The position numbers and the translations under genes are program-made. A DNA stretch of 64,000 nt, taken from positions 310,001 through 374,000 of the forward strand of contig NZ_SZQL01000002.1 in the NCBI RefSeq assembly GCF_005233845.1. The letters run 5' to 3'. Shown one piece after another: positions 32,866 to 42,984 of the stretch (its first letter is position 1; every line of letters begins with the position of its first letter). The notes below the pieces were generated by a model. It worked only from the letters and a program-made list of their open reading frames with translations, did not search any database and was not told where the DNA came from. The stretch comes from Ilyomonas limi. Its GTDB lineage: Bacteria > Bacteroidota > Bacteroidia > Chitinophagales > Chitinophagaceae.

Positions 32866-34734
32866 TTATTTCGCTATACCATAAGCCTCTAAAATTTTAC
32901 TGAACAATGCCGTATTTTCATACACGCCTCTGAAGCGGAAAGACTGCGGTCCATAAGCAAAAACAGGCACTGGTAAAGCAGTATGATCGTTGGAAGCAAA
33001 TTGCCCGCTTATATATCCTTTCGAGTAATCTCCATCCAGCAATGTCAAGCCACCTGTCTCATGGTCTGCTGTTACAATCACCAAAGTTTGCCCGTCTGTA
33101 TCTGCAAATCGCAATGCCGCGCCCACTGTTTTATCAAAATCCATTAACTCCGTCGCTACATAGGCAATGTTATTGGCATGTCCGCCATAATCCACCTGCG
33201 CACCTTCCGTCATCAGGAAAAAGCCGGCTTTATTTTTAGATAAAATTTGTACCGTTTTAGCAAAAGCTTTTTGCAGCCAGTCGCCCCGTCCTTTTAATTC
33301 AGATAATCCCGCCTTTTTATCTATCACTATCCACTTTTTATCAGCCGTTTCTTTTACGCTATCAATGGCAGATACAATGCTGTATTTCTTTTGTAGCTGT
33401 GCTATTACACTTTCTGTAATCACCGCTTTATCTGATGCTTTTAGGATGTCTACATTTTCAAGACTTTCATTGCCCGACCCCATCAAGATGTCAATGGACG
33501 CATTTTCCAGGTCTTTCAGCACTGCAGTTGCATCATCGCGCTCGCTTTGGTGCGCATAAAAATCGGCAGGTGTTGCATCGGCAATATCACCACAGGTTAC
33601 CAATCCTGTTTTAATATTTCTTTTTGCCAGCACAGCAGGCAGTAACGTCAGTGGTGCACCAGTATGATCGGCACCTACAAAACGGTTGTTGGTTTTAGCG
33701 CCCGAAGCAATGGCTGTTGAACCAGGACCAGAGTCTGTAATGAAGTTATCATAAGAACTTGTTTTGGATATACCGATGTTCCGCATATTAAAAATGTTCA
33801 GCGTGCCTTTATTAGCCGTGTAGCCGGTATATAATTGTGCGTAGCTGGTACCATCAGCTATCAATAGAATTAGATTTTTAACCGGTTTATCTATGCCATC
33901 TGTTTTATAAGTGGGCTGATAAGTTGCGTACGTATTGCTGGTTGAGGTATAAGTAGTTTTAGGTAAATTGTTTAAAAAAGTAGCCAGCGCCACAATATGA
34001 TCGGTGTTGATATAATCCACACCCAAATGCATAAACTGGTACCACGCATTGGTAAAATCGGGCGCATCCCAAAAGCGAACTTTTTTGCCTAAGCTGTGTG
34101 CTTTGTTTACCGCTTTGGTAAGCGCAGTCCATTCTTTTTCGGGCGGGTTGCCCTTGCCGTTCCAGTGCGAGTAATTACTTAAATCATCACTTAGCATTAC
34201 AATTCTTGTCAGTGCTTCTTTTGAATAATCTTTATACAACTCACCATCAAACCATATAAAAGCAGGATAAGCAGTAAATTGGGATTGATCCGGGCGGTTG
34301 CCGGTAATCACAAATTGTATAGAATGATTATTAATAAGTGTTGGATATTGCTTTAATAAGACGATCAATACATTCAATGTTTGAACAGAATCTGTCTTGA
34401 GATCAATTAACAATTGTAAATGTTTTGAGCTGTCTTTATATACATAGCCATTATTTTGTTTTATTACATTTATCAAGGGCTCTATATAATACTGCCGTAA
34501 GGTTCTGTGCACCTTCAGTTCCTCAGTATTGTGTGCGATATACAAGCTATCATTATCTAAAAAAATATCGGCTTCTATAGAGCCAAAGCCTTCATTGTAA
34601 GCTGTCCAAAACGGCACTTTTTGTTCATAATCATTATGAGAGTGCGCATTACTTACGGTATATTTTACCGGCTGTGAAAAAGCTGCTGAAACAACACCTG
34701 AAAAAAGAAGAAAAAAGATATAACGCATGTACAA
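32866..34734 (-). CDS. GDPD/PI-PLC-like domain fused to alkaline phosphatase
   Basis: A 622-residue exported two-domain protein with a signal peptide (about 1-20). Residues about 25-265 form a phosphodiesterase-like barrel: NAHSHNDYEQ (His31, His33), GSIEADIFLD (Glu53, Asp55) and YIAHNTEEL. Residues about 285-620 are an alkaline phosphatase: LILLIADGTSY, the nucleophile region ITDSGPGSTAIASGAKTNN (Asp334-Ser335), LMTEGAQVDYGGHANN and VTADHETGG, with metal-binding Asp/His. The fusion could cut a phosphodiester and then remove the phosphate. It sits 190 bp beyond susD in PUL 1. Confidence 0.9.
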   Translation of the reverse strand: MYMRYIFFLLFSGVVSAAFSQPVKYTVSNAHSHNDYEQKVPFWTAYNEGFGSIEADIFLDNDSLYIAHNTEELKVHRTLRQYYIEPLINVIKQNNGYVYKDSSKHLQLLIDLKTDSVQTLNVLIVLLKQYPTLINNHSIQFVITGNRPDQSQFTAYPAFIWFDGELYKDYSKEALTRIVMLSDDLSNYSHWNGKGNPPEKEWTALTKAVNKAHSLGKKVRFWDAPDFTNAWYQFMHLGVDYINTDHIVALATFLNNLPKTTYTSTSNTYATYQPTYKTDGIDKPVKNLILLIADGTSYAQLYTGYTANKGTLNIFNMRNIGISKTSSYDNFITDSGPGSTAIASGAKTNNRFVGADHTGAPLTLLPAVLAKRNIKTGLVTCGDIADATPADFYAHQSERDDATAVLKDLENASIDILMGSGNESLENVDILKASDKAVITESVIAQLQKKYSIVSAIDSVKETADKKWIVIDKKAGLSELKGRGDWLQKAFAKTVQILSKNKAGFFLMTEGAQVDYGGHANNIAYVATELMDFDKTVGAALRFADTDGQTLVIVTADHETGGLTLLDGDYSKGYISGQFASNDHTALPVPVFAYGPQSFRFRGVYENTALFSKILEAYGIAK

Positions 34735-34797
34735 TTATAGTTAAATAGAACGGTTGTGTGGATAGAAATAATACTAATTTCCGGCAGGTTACTTCAT

Positions 34798-34825
34798 ACA
34801 AGCTGCACGCTACAAGCAGTTAGCT
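34798..34825. repeat. Short degenerate heptanucleotide repeat
   Basis: Four 7-bp units (ACAAGCT, GCACGCT, ACAAGCA, GTTAGCT), in the gap after the phosphatase gene start. Weaker than the other three tracts. Confidence 0.45.
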
Positions 34826-34882
34826 TCTATGAGCATATCATGCAACCTACAGGGGAAAATGGTATAATACAGCAACATAAAA

Positions 34883-34913
34883 AAGCATCCCGGCATTCAT
34901 GCACGGGATGCTT
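34883..34913 (-). terminator. Rho-independent terminator after susD (PUL 1)
   Basis: Perfect 10-bp stem AAGCATCCCG/CGGGATGCTT (34883-34892 and 34904-34913). On the minus strand it is followed by a T-run, 14 bp after the susD stop. It should partly separate susCD from the phosphatase and GH92 genes. Confidence 0.87.
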
Positions 34914-34926
34914 ATGATATTGATAC

Positions 34927-36444
34927 TTACCAGCCTGCATTTTGTTTAATAACGCCGCCGCTGCTTTCAATCTCTGTTTGTGGCACCGGCCATACATTGT
35001 TTACATCCGGATTGAATGTTCTGGCAGGCCAAATGACGCTGCCATCATAACCATGAAGCGGTTGTGCATACGCCGCTTGCGCATCGCCCCAGCGCACCAG
35101 GTCGCGATGACGGTCTGCCCACTCGCCTGCAAATTCGGAGCGCCTTTGCTTCTTCAACTCCGCCATATCAGCATTTGTTACAGAAGGCAACCCGGCTCTG
35201 TTACGGATCATATTAATGTATTCATCGGCATTCTTGCCTTGCATCAGCATCGCTTCAGCTTTAATCAATATTATTTCAGCATAACGCAATAAGGGCGGGT
35301 TTAATGCAGTAGTAGGATGATCTCCGTTTGGACTAATGTAAGTACTCACCGGATCGCTGTGCCTGAACGGGTCCATGTATTTACGGAACTGGTAGCCGCT
35401 GGTACTGTTTACAGAACTGTACGTCATGGTGCTTCCGAAAAATTCAAAGGTATCACCCGGTTTTAAAATGGTTGCTTCCCTGCGTGCATCACCACTCTCA
35501 TAAGCATCATACAATTCTTTGGTAGGTGTGTAATATCCCCAGCCGTTATACAAGCCCCAGCCTTTGTTTTCAAGCATTACACCAGGCAAAATGCTGCCCC
35601 AGCCGCCGGTACCCGCAGCCGTGCTGTAAGCACTCCAGATGTATTCTGTGCTCCAGTTGTTTTCTACGGTAAATACATCGGCAAAGTTGGTAAGCAAAGC
35701 ATGTTTGCCACTGTTGATCACAGAATCGGCATACGCTTCGGCTTCCGCATATTTTTTCTCGTACAGATACACTTTACTCAAATAAGCCAGTGCCGCATCT
35801 TTATGCGTATGACCATAATAATCGGGACTGTACGTATCAAAATAAGGCAATAAAGCAGAGGCCGTTTTAAAATCAGACTCTATCATGGCGTAATTTTCAC
35901 TGGCACTTGCTGCACGAGGAATGGCACTGCTGTTTTCAAAATCGGCTTCTGTTACAATGGGCACACCAGCTTTATCATTGGCATAGTTGTAAGTTAACTG
36001 AAAATACATCAGCGCTCTTAAAAAATAAGCTTCCCCGATCAGCCGGCTCCTGGTGCTTTCGTCCATCTCAATGTTGGGTAGATTTCTTATCACATCATTT
36101 GCTCTTTTGATCACCACATAACGCATTTTCCATTGGTCGGTGAGATAAGAAACGCCGGAAGTAGCCAGGTCAAAGTTTTTTACCGATTCTGCCTTTGCGT
36201 TGGACCTGCCGGTAACCATATCGTCGCTGGCATTGATATACCACATAAAACCGCGACCATAAAACTCTTCGCCATCAAACTGTTCATACATCGCATTCAC
36301 GCCTTTTTGAGCATCAGTAGCGGTTTTCCAAAAGTTGGTGGTGGTAGGTGAACCTTCGGGTAAAATATCCAGCTTTTTGGTGCAACTGCTAATGAACAAT
36401 GCAGCAACTAAAAAGGTGTTTATGGAAAATAGTATCTTTTTCAT
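34927..36444 (-). CDS. SusD/RagB family glycan-binding lipoprotein (PUL 1)
   Basis: A 505-residue SusD-like outer membrane lipoprotein. The lipobox is FISSC (Cys21). The N-terminal SusD-like part has LPEGSPTTTNFWKTATDAQKG-type sequence (FW motif near residue 38) and TPR-like helices in the middle (AYFLRALMYFQLTYNYANDK). The C-terminal RagB/SusD region ends VWPVPQTEIESSGG. It would form the lid of the SusC transporter encoded just upstream (15 bp). Length is normal. Confidence 0.93.
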   Translation of the reverse strand: MKKILFSINTFLVAALFISSCTKKLDILPEGSPTTTNFWKTATDAQKGVNAMYEQFDGEEFYGRGFMWYINASDDMVTGRSNAKAESVKNFDLATSGVSYLTDQWKMRYVVIKRANDVIRNLPNIEMDESTRSRLIGEAYFLRALMYFQLTYNYANDKAGVPIVTEADFENSSAIPRAASASENYAMIESDFKTASALLPYFDTYSPDYYGHTHKDAALAYLSKVYLYEKKYAEAEAYADSVINSGKHALLTNFADVFTVENNWSTEYIWSAYSTAAGTGGWGSILPGVMLENKGWGLYNGWGYYTPTKELYDAYESGDARREATILKPGDTFEFFGSTMTYSSVNSTSGYQFRKYMDPFRHSDPVSTYISPNGDHPTTALNPPLLRYAEIILIKAEAMLMQGKNADEYINMIRNRAGLPSVTNADMAELKKQRRSEFAGEWADRHRDLVRWGDAQAAYAQPLHGYDGSVIWPARTFNPDVNNVWPVPQTEIESSGGVIKQNAGW

Positions 36445-36458
36445 AATGGTTCTGAATT

Positions 36459-39400
36459 TTAGAAGTTAACATTTAAACCAAACAAAATTGTTCTTGCCTG
36501 CGGGTAGCGACCTATGTCAATGCCATAATTATCCATCCCTACTTCAGGATCGAAACCGGAGTAATTGGTAAACGTAAACAGGTTGTTGGCAGTAGCATAT
36601 ACTCTTAACGTATTAAGATGAAGACGCTCTGTAAGAGTGGCGGGCAACGTATATCCCAGCGTAAGGTTTTTTACTCTCATATAAGAACCATCTTCAATAA
36701 ACCAGTCGGAAGTAGTGCTGAAGTTGCCATTAGGATCGCTTAGAGAAACCCTCGGAATATCTGCATTTGGATTGGATGGCGACCATGCATTTTTAATATC
36801 TTCCAGCATGTTATAGTTTTGTCCGCTAACGCTTGATTGCAAGCCTAAATACTTTAACCCATTAAAGAGTTTATTGCCCTGCACCCCTTGCAAAAAGACA
36901 TTTAAATCAAATCCTTTATAAGCTGCATTAAAGCTAAAACCATAACTGAACTTTGGATAAGCACTTCCTTTCACCACGCGATCATTGTCGTTGATCACCC
37001 CATCACCATTGGCATCCACAAATTTCAGATCGCCGGGTTTTGCATTGGGCTGTATTAGCCCACCATCCTTATTTACATAACTGTTTACTTCTGCTTCCGT
37101 TTTAAAGATACCGGCAGTTTGCACTACGTTGTAAGCATACAAGGTTTGGCCGGTTTGAATAATTACCGGCGTTAATGTGCTTCTGATATTAATGCCGGAA
37201 GTGGAGATGTTGGTAGCGCTGTCATTCAGCGATAATAAGGTATTGCTCACCTTCGTAAAGGTAGCGCCTATGCTGTACTGGAATGCAGCTTGCGGTCCGT
37301 TACTATAATTAATACCCAGCTCAATGCCCTTATCCCTTGCTTCACCGGCGTTAATCCACTTGCCGTTGGTAACACCTGCGGTACTGGGAACAGCAATTTG
37401 CAAAATCATATCCCCGGTAGTTTTTACAAAATAATCAGCCGTTAAAGAAAGGCGATTACCCATAAAGCCAGCATCCAGGCCAACATTTGCCTGCTTTGAT
37501 GTTGCCCATTTTAAATCGGGGTTTGATAAGGTATTTTCAGCATATCCATAGTAAACAGTTGGTACCGCACCAAAGTAAGAAGCAGTTGCAGCTAATGGCT
37601 GATTGACTGCATTTACCGGCAAACTTCCCAGATTGCCCAATACACCGTAGCTGCCGCGAATCTTCAAATTGCTTAGCCAGTTTTTAGTACCAGCCATAAA
37701 GTTTTCGCGGCTTATTACCCAGCCTGCAGAAGCAGAACCATAATTCTCAAATTTATTCTTTTCGGCCACCAAAGAAGAGCCATCGCGCCTTCCTAAAACG
37801 GATAATAAATATTTGCCCGCATAATCGTAGTTAACACGCGCCAGGTAAGAGATTAAAGCGCTTTCGGAATGACCGCTGCTGGGCTGAAATATTTGTGTAG
37901 CATTTTGAAAATAACGATACGCTTCACTCTCATCATCAAAACCCTGTGCAAACACATATACATAATCGCTTTTGGTGTTTTGATAGGTGTAACCAGCTAC
38001 TGCATTGATGGTATGCAAGCCAAACTTTTTGTTGTAATTCACCGTTTGTTCAGCTAAGAGATCGGTGAAATCGGAAGCCGTTTGCGACAACTGGTTATAG
38101 TCGAAAATCTTTCCTATTTCGGGCACTTTGGTGCTAAAACTCTTGTTAGAAGAGAAAGACTTGGTAATGGAGAAATTGGAATGGAAATTCAATCCATCCA
38201 TAATCTTGATATCAACGTATGGGTTCAACAATAATGTGTTTACCGGCGTTTTAGAATCCAGTCTTTTCAGGTAAGCTACCGGGTTAATCACATCTCCGTA
38301 ATTACCGGCATATTCAACCGGCAAACCAGAGAAGGAACCATCCGCCGTATAGGGCGCTATGCTGGGCGGATAAAACAGGGAAGCCAACAGCGCGCCAGTA
38401 TAGGCACTGCTGGTATTAGCACCGTTGCCGTTGGTATAAGCATATTGCATGTTCTCACCAAACTTCAGCCAGGGTTTTAACTGATGATCGGAATTGAACC
38501 GGAAATTGTACCGCTCGGTATAAGTGTTTAATAAAATACCATCTGCCTTGCGATAACCAAAAGAGGTAAAATATTTCGACTTATCGTTACCACCAGTAAT
38601 GTTTACATTATAATCGTTGACAGGTCCTGTTCTGAAAACCTCATTTATCCAATCGGTACGGGTAATTTGTCCATCAGGATACACGCTTGCGTCAAATGCC
38701 GGAAGCCTTGCTACACCTGCATTATCAGCAGCCAGGTTCATCACATCGGCATATTCTTTAGCATTTAAAGAATGCAGTTTTCGCCAGGGCGTTTGCGATC
38801 CCAGTTTGGCATCCAGCGTTACAGTGGCAGCGCCTGCTTTTCCTTTTTTAGTGGTGATTAAAATTACACCGCCCGAAGCGCGTGCACCATAAATAGCCGC
38901 CGATGCATCTTTTAATACATCAATAGATTCTATCTCGTTGGGATTAATAACCGGCGTGCCGGAGTAAATAACACCATCCACCACATACAATGCCGATTCG
39001 CCATTGATGCCACCCAAACCACGTATGTACACACGCGGCTGAGAAGTAGGATCGCCACCTTCATTTTGAACGATAACGCCCGGTGCTTTTCCCTGTAAAA
39101 CATCACCAATTCCGCTCACCGAACGGGAGGTTATCTTATCCAGTTTTACATCGGCTACTGCACCGGTAACTTTTGCACGGCTTTGGGTGCCATAACCTAC
39201 CACTACCACTTTCTCCAGTTGATTATCTTCATGTTCCAACTGAATTACATTATTACCACCGGCAGTCAGTTTTACTTCCCTGCTTTTATAGCCAACAATA
39301 GAAACAACAATCGTTACTTCGCCCGCATCTGCTTCCAGTTCAAAGTTGCCTTTTGCATCGGTAATGGTGCCGGTAGAAGTGCCTTTAATAAACACGCTTG

Positions 39401-39899
39401 CATTTTGTACAGGTCCATTTTCGTCTACTACTTTACCGGTTATTTTTTGCTGCACCTCTTTATAAGTAGCGTACTGAACCAGGTGATTGTTTGCACCAAC
39501 AGCAGCGGAAGTACCTTTTGCTGCCTTATTAAAAATAACAATTGTATTGGCATATGCCTGGTAAGTAAGCCCGGTGTTTTGTAAGGCTTTATTCAGCACA
39601 TCTTCAATGGTGAACTGCCTTTTATCGTGCAGCGTAACAATATATTTACTCACCTCATTTACATCATATGCCAGCTTTACGCCACTGTTGGTGGAAATTT
39701 CTGAAAGGATCTTTTGAAGCGGCAGCCTGTCAGCATCAATGCTGATGACAGTCTTTAGCAGGTTTGACTGCTCTGAACTTTGTGCGTGTAATTGCATCAT
39801 AGCCAGCATCCAGAAAAGGGATAAAAGTACCGGCCGCAAAACGGTGCCGGGCACATTCTTTTTAAGGATACACTGACGTGCAGCTTGTTTTGTTTTCAT
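36459..39899 (-). CDS. SusC/RagA family TonB-dependent transporter with STN domain (PUL 1)
   Basis: An 1146-residue outer membrane transporter. The order is signal peptide (about 15-40), STN domain (about 50-125, receiving signal to a FecR protein), carboxypeptidase-regulatory-like beta domain (about 150-225, GKVVDENGPVQNASVFIKGT), plug with VVVVGYGTQSRAKVTGAV and a long barrel ending in ARTILFGLNVNF with the terminal aromatic residue. The STN domain fits the adjacent fecR and ECF sigma genes. With SusD it imports an oligosaccharide, probably mannose-rich as judged by the linked GH92. Confidence 0.94.
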   Translation of the reverse strand: MKTKQAARQCILKKNVPGTVLRPVLLSLFWMLAMMQLHAQSSEQSNLLKTVISIDADRLPLQKILSEISTNSGVKLAYDVNEVSKYIVTLHDKRQFTIEDVLNKALQNTGLTYQAYANTIVIFNKAAKGTSAAVGANNHLVQYATYKEVQQKITGKVVDENGPVQNASVFIKGTSTGTITDAKGNFELEADAGEVTIVVSIVGYKSREVKLTAGGNNVIQLEHEDNQLEKVVVVGYGTQSRAKVTGAVADVKLDKITSRSVSGIGDVLQGKAPGVIVQNEGGDPTSQPRVYIRGLGGINGESALYVVDGVIYSGTPVINPNEIESIDVLKDASAAIYGARASGGVILITTKKGKAGAATVTLDAKLGSQTPWRKLHSLNAKEYADVMNLAADNAGVARLPAFDASVYPDGQITRTDWINEVFRTGPVNDYNVNITGGNDKSKYFTSFGYRKADGILLNTYTERYNFRFNSDHQLKPWLKFGENMQYAYTNGNGANTSSAYTGALLASLFYPPSIAPYTADGSFSGLPVEYAGNYGDVINPVAYLKRLDSKTPVNTLLLNPYVDIKIMDGLNFHSNFSITKSFSSNKSFSTKVPEIGKIFDYNQLSQTASDFTDLLAEQTVNYNKKFGLHTINAVAGYTYQNTKSDYVYVFAQGFDDESEAYRYFQNATQIFQPSSGHSESALISYLARVNYDYAGKYLLSVLGRRDGSSLVAEKNKFENYGSASAGWVISRENFMAGTKNWLSNLKIRGSYGVLGNLGSLPVNAVNQPLAATASYFGAVPTVYYGYAENTLSNPDLKWATSKQANVGLDAGFMGNRLSLTADYFVKTTGDMILQIAVPSTAGVTNGKWINAGEARDKGIELGINYSNGPQAAFQYSIGATFTKVSNTLLSLNDSATNISTSGINIRSTLTPVIIQTGQTLYAYNVVQTAGIFKTEAEVNSYVNKDGGLIQPNAKPGDLKFVDANGDGVINDNDRVVKGSAYPKFSYGFSFNAAYKGFDLNVFLQGVQGNKLFNGLKYLGLQSSVSGQNYNMLEDIKNAWSPSNPNADIPRVSLSDPNGNFSTTSDWFIEDGSYMRVKNLTLGYTLPATLTERLHLNTLRVYATANNLFTFTNYSGFDPEVGMDNYGIDIGRYPQARTILFGLNVNF

Positions 39900-39984
39900 G
39901 TTTTATTGGTTTTAAAATAATATGGGTACACCCTCTTTTTAAAAGGAAGAGGCATACTCGTAAAGCAAATAAATATGCTGGTTT

Positions 39985-40935
39985 TTACAGCGGTTTGAGG
40001 ATGATGGTATTGCCTTGTAGCTGAAAGCGGGCATGCTCCTGCTGCACCAGCAAGTTGAGTATAGAGATCGCATCATCCAGGCTTGTCGTACTGCTAAGGT
40101 GTACATAGTAATACCTTGTGTTCCCTGCCGTTTGATTGATAACTGAAATATTATAAGCCGTTTGCAGCCAATCTGCCAGTTCGGCAATGGAAGCTTTTTC
40201 CAAAACAATATCGCCATCTATCCACCCGTTGGCTTCGGCTACAGAAACAGAATCCCGATTGAATTGTTTGCTCCCTGCATGGTACTTCAACCGCTGATGT
40301 GGCAGCAATACACTGAGCGTATCTTTTGCTTTACTTACCGCTACCCTGCCGGTAACAACAGACACTTTTACATCGCCCGAACGGGGCAGCATTTTCACAG
40401 AAAAAGAAGTACCTTTTACAGTGGTGTTAATTGCAGCAGCATGTACTACAAACGGATGTACAGCATCTTTTTTAACTTCAAAAAAAACTTCTCCTTTTGT
40501 TATTTCTATATTGCGATGTTCAGCGAAATCTTCGTGGTAACGTACAGCCGATTGTTTGTTCAGCCAAATGGTACTTCCATCGGGCAATACGCTTTTCAGT
40601 ACCGCATTGGCAGCAGCTATTTGCACTTCTCCCGGCTGCCGCGTTGCATTTGCCCAATATAAAATTCCCACTACTGCCAATATACAAGCAGCAGCTACAT
40701 AACCATACATCTTGCGACTAAACCGGATGCGCCTTATGGGACTGCTACTGATATCAATGGCAGCAAACACTTTATGATGAATGACTTGCCTGATCGCTTC
40801 TTTCTCTTCGTCTGATGAAAATAAATATTCATCTCCTGATGCAGTAAGTTCATCCAGTTCTGCTTCTTCTGCTGCGCTGAGCCCGGTGCTGTTTTGCTTT
40901 TCTAACAGTTGCAGTATTCGGTTCTTGTTGTGCAA
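39985..40935 (-). CDS. FecR family anti-sigma factor (PUL 1)
   Basis: About 317 residues if started at the TTG at 40935 (translating LHNKNRILQLLEKQ). The longest ORF starts at an ATG at 41016, inside the sigma gene, and adds 27 family-unlike residues. One membrane helix (about 82-98, YVAAACILAVVGILYWA) separates a cytoplasmic sigma-binding part from the periplasmic FecR domain (LPDGSTIWLNKQSAVRY, GEVFFEVKKDAVHPFVV). The C-terminal DUF4974 domain is also present. It would hold the ECF sigma inactive until the SusC STN domain signals substrate. Confidence 0.88.
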   Translation of the reverse strand: MHNKNRILQLLEKQNSTGLSAAEEAELDELTASGDEYLFSSDEEKEAIRQVIHHKVFAAIDISSSPIRRIRFSRKMYGYVAAACILAVVGILYWANATRQPGEVQIAAANAVLKSVLPDGSTIWLNKQSAVRYHEDFAEHRNIEITKGEVFFEVKKDAVHPFVVHAAAINTTVKGTSFSVKMLPRSGDVKVSVVTGRVAVSKAKDTLSVLLPHQRLKYHAGSKQFNRDSVSVAEANGWIDGDIVLEKASIAELADWLQTAYNISVINQTAGNTRYYYVHLSSTTSLDDAISILNLLVQQEHARFQLQGNTIILKPL

Positions 40936-40987
40936 AAAGTATATTTTGCTATATAGACAGGAAATAGAAGAGAAATAACTATCCGGC

Positions 40988-41566
40988 TTACATAATTTTT
41001 TCCAGAAGCAGTACAATCAGCGTGAAACTACCTTTTAACAAAAGCGTTTTCATCTTTTTGTAAGCAGTATTGAGTTGGTTGCGGACAGTTTGAGGCGAGT
41101 TACGGGTTTGTTCAGCAATTTGATTAATACTCAAATCCTGAAAAGTATGGAGACAATATACTATGCGCATTTTTTCCGGTAGTTGGTTAACATGCGATTG
41201 TATCATTCTTTCCTGTTCTTTGGTGTTTAGCTTTTCATAAGGATTTGAATAACTGTTTATATTTTCTTCGTTATTGGTGAGTGCAACTATGATGGGTTTT
41301 TGTTTTGCCAAACAATTCCAAGCACGATTCCTTACAGCCTTTGTCAGATATGCATTTACCTGCTGCACTTCAGGCAATTCATTTCTTACAGACCATAAGT
41401 GAATGAAAAAATCAGATACAATTTCTTCGGCATCCTCCCGGTTTTTGATCAATTTATAGGCAGTTTGAAATAAGGCTTCCCAATACCTGTTGAAGAGGTC
41501 TTCAAAAGCAGTAACGCTGCCTTTGCGCAAAAGATTCCATAGTATCTGATCGTTTGTGGCCATCAT
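40988..41566 (-). CDS. ECF sigma factor of SusC/FecR cassette (PUL 1)
   Basis: About 192 residues from the ATG at 41566; a start at 41578 is also possible. Region 2 is EDLFNRYWEALFQTAYKLIK and DAEEIVSDFFIHLW; region 4 is MRIVYCLHTFQDLSINQIAE with QTVRNQLNTAY. The C-terminus is a hydrophobic tail. It belongs to the SusC-linked ECF type that activates the neighbouring susCD operon. It is the first gene of the cassette sigma-fecR-susC-susD. No match to the GTAACC promoter pattern is seen upstream. Confidence 0.92.
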   Translation of the reverse strand: MMATNDQILWNLLRKGSVTAFEDLFNRYWEALFQTAYKLIKNREDAEEIVSDFFIHLWSVRNELPEVQQVNAYLTKAVRNRAWNCLAKQKPIIVALTNNEENINSYSNPYEKLNTKEQERMIQSHVNQLPEKMRIVYCLHTFQDLSINQIAEQTRNSPQTVRNQLNTAYKKMKTLLLKGSFTLIVLLLEKIM

Positions 41567-41785
41567 AATCAACAGCAATCGGTATTGTAAAGTAACTCCT
41601 TATTATTTCAAAAATATGTTTAATTGAATAAGAACGGGCAAATACAGGTTTATAGCTAACAGCTGCCTGGTTAATACAGCGAGCAAATTTTTGGCAATGG
41701 AGAAGATTTTTAACGCCGACAAACGCAATAGCCATCGGTTTATGTTTTAGGTTATCGGAATGAGAATCAATTGATCAAAACCAGG

Positions 41786-41900
41786 TTAACCTTCTTCCAG
41801 TTGCATTTGTTTGGCTGTAGCTTCTAAAGCTTCATAAAATTCTTCCCTAATAGTATACACGGCATCTTAAATTTTTCTGCACCATTGATGGCAACTTGCT
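41786..41900 (-). pseudogene. Possible short coding relic
   Basis: On the minus strand this segment reads DAVYTIREEFYEALEATAKQ then MQLEEG and a stop at 41786; an upstream KFK-like piece is in another frame. The sequence looks like the end of a small helical protein, such as an antitoxin. No start or full domain is present. The rest of the 41579-42183 gap holds nothing I can identify. Confidence 0.3.
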
Positions 41901-42183
41901 TAAGTTGTTTCTAAAAAACGGCTCAGTTGCTTAGCTCAGCTAAATCTTTAGATTTGTTCAAACTCCTTTTAATAACCCACGAAATTCAGAATTTTTAACT
42001 TACAAACTACATGGACTTGTTGCAAACAAGATAACGAAAACATGCCGTATCATTGTAATATTTCGATTTAACTTCTCATTTTATCTTTTATCTTAACCAA
42101 ACCTTGAAACGAAATCTTCCTATTCACTATGAAACTTTCTTTGAAATTGACAGGCTATATCCAATTTACGTTTGGATTAGTAA

Positions 42184-42984
42184 TCAAAAAAATGGAGCAT
42201 CAAATTCTGAATCCAACTGAAACCAGGTTATTCCCTCTTTCATCATTTTCTGAATATCCTTATTAATGTCCTCAGACGGAGTTAGTGAATGAGCATATAG
42301 AAAACTGTTAATTATCCCAACTACTAATACGCCCTCTTTCTTTGCCCATTTAACATCTGCCGCTGTTAAATATTTTGGTCGGACAAAGAGATAATAATTA
42401 TCGGGGGAATAGTTTGGTTTGGTTTTATTTACCTCCAGTTCTTTTCTGTTACAGTTTAATTTTATTTTTCCTGTGAAGAAAGGCACAGATTCTTCCGTTC
42501 CTATCATTAAAGCCCCTTTTTGCAAATCATATTTCTTCAAAAGTTTGATAACTCTATGGAATGTGGCTGTATCATTGCCATTTATTTTATTATCTATCAT
42601 AACTTGAATTCCACCCTTCTTACAATTCTCCAAAACTTCTTCAAACTTAAGTACTGAGCTTCCTCCTACAGAACTCCTAAGTTTACTAATTTCATCCCAT
42701 GTCATTGAAGCGGGAGATCTATCTACTCCATAATAACGCTTAAAGGTTGGATCATGCTGAACGATTAAAATGCTATCCTTTGTTATTCTTAAATCAACTT
42801 CTACCATACTGTACCCTTTACTTATGGCTGCCTTTAGTGCAGGCAAACTATTCTCAGTATTGGTACTATCAACTATTCCACCCCTATGAGCTATCAGATA
42901 ATAATTTGTTTTAGGTGAAATGGTGGATTGTGAATATAGAACACCTGATAATAGACAAACGCACAAAGAAAAAAGTAATTTCAT
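42184..42984 (-). CDS. Glycerophosphodiester phosphodiesterase family protein
   Basis: A 266-residue exported enzyme. The signal peptide is about 1-18 (LCVCLLSGVLYSQ). The catalytic pattern is clear: AHRGGIVDSTNTENSLPALK (His33, Arg34, Glu46), MVEVDLRITKD and VQHDPTF (His75). It would hydrolyse glycerophosphodiesters to sn-glycerol 3-phosphate in the periplasm. It stands alone, upstream of the decayed IS1 element. With the phosphatase fusion at 32866 there are two phosphodiester-cleaving proteins next to PUL 1. Confidence 0.9.
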   Translation of the reverse strand: MKLLFSLCVCLLSGVLYSQSTISPKTNYYLIAHRGGIVDSTNTENSLPALKAAISKGYSMVEVDLRITKDSILIVQHDPTFKRYYGVDRSPASMTWDEISKLRSSVGGSSVLKFEEVLENCKKGGIQVMIDNKINGNDTATFHRVIKLLKKYDLQKGALMIGTEESVPFFTGKIKLNCNRKELEVNKTKPNYSPDNYYLFVRPKYLTAADVKWAKKEGVLVVGIINSFLYAHSLTPSEDINKDIQKMMKEGITWFQLDSEFDAPFF

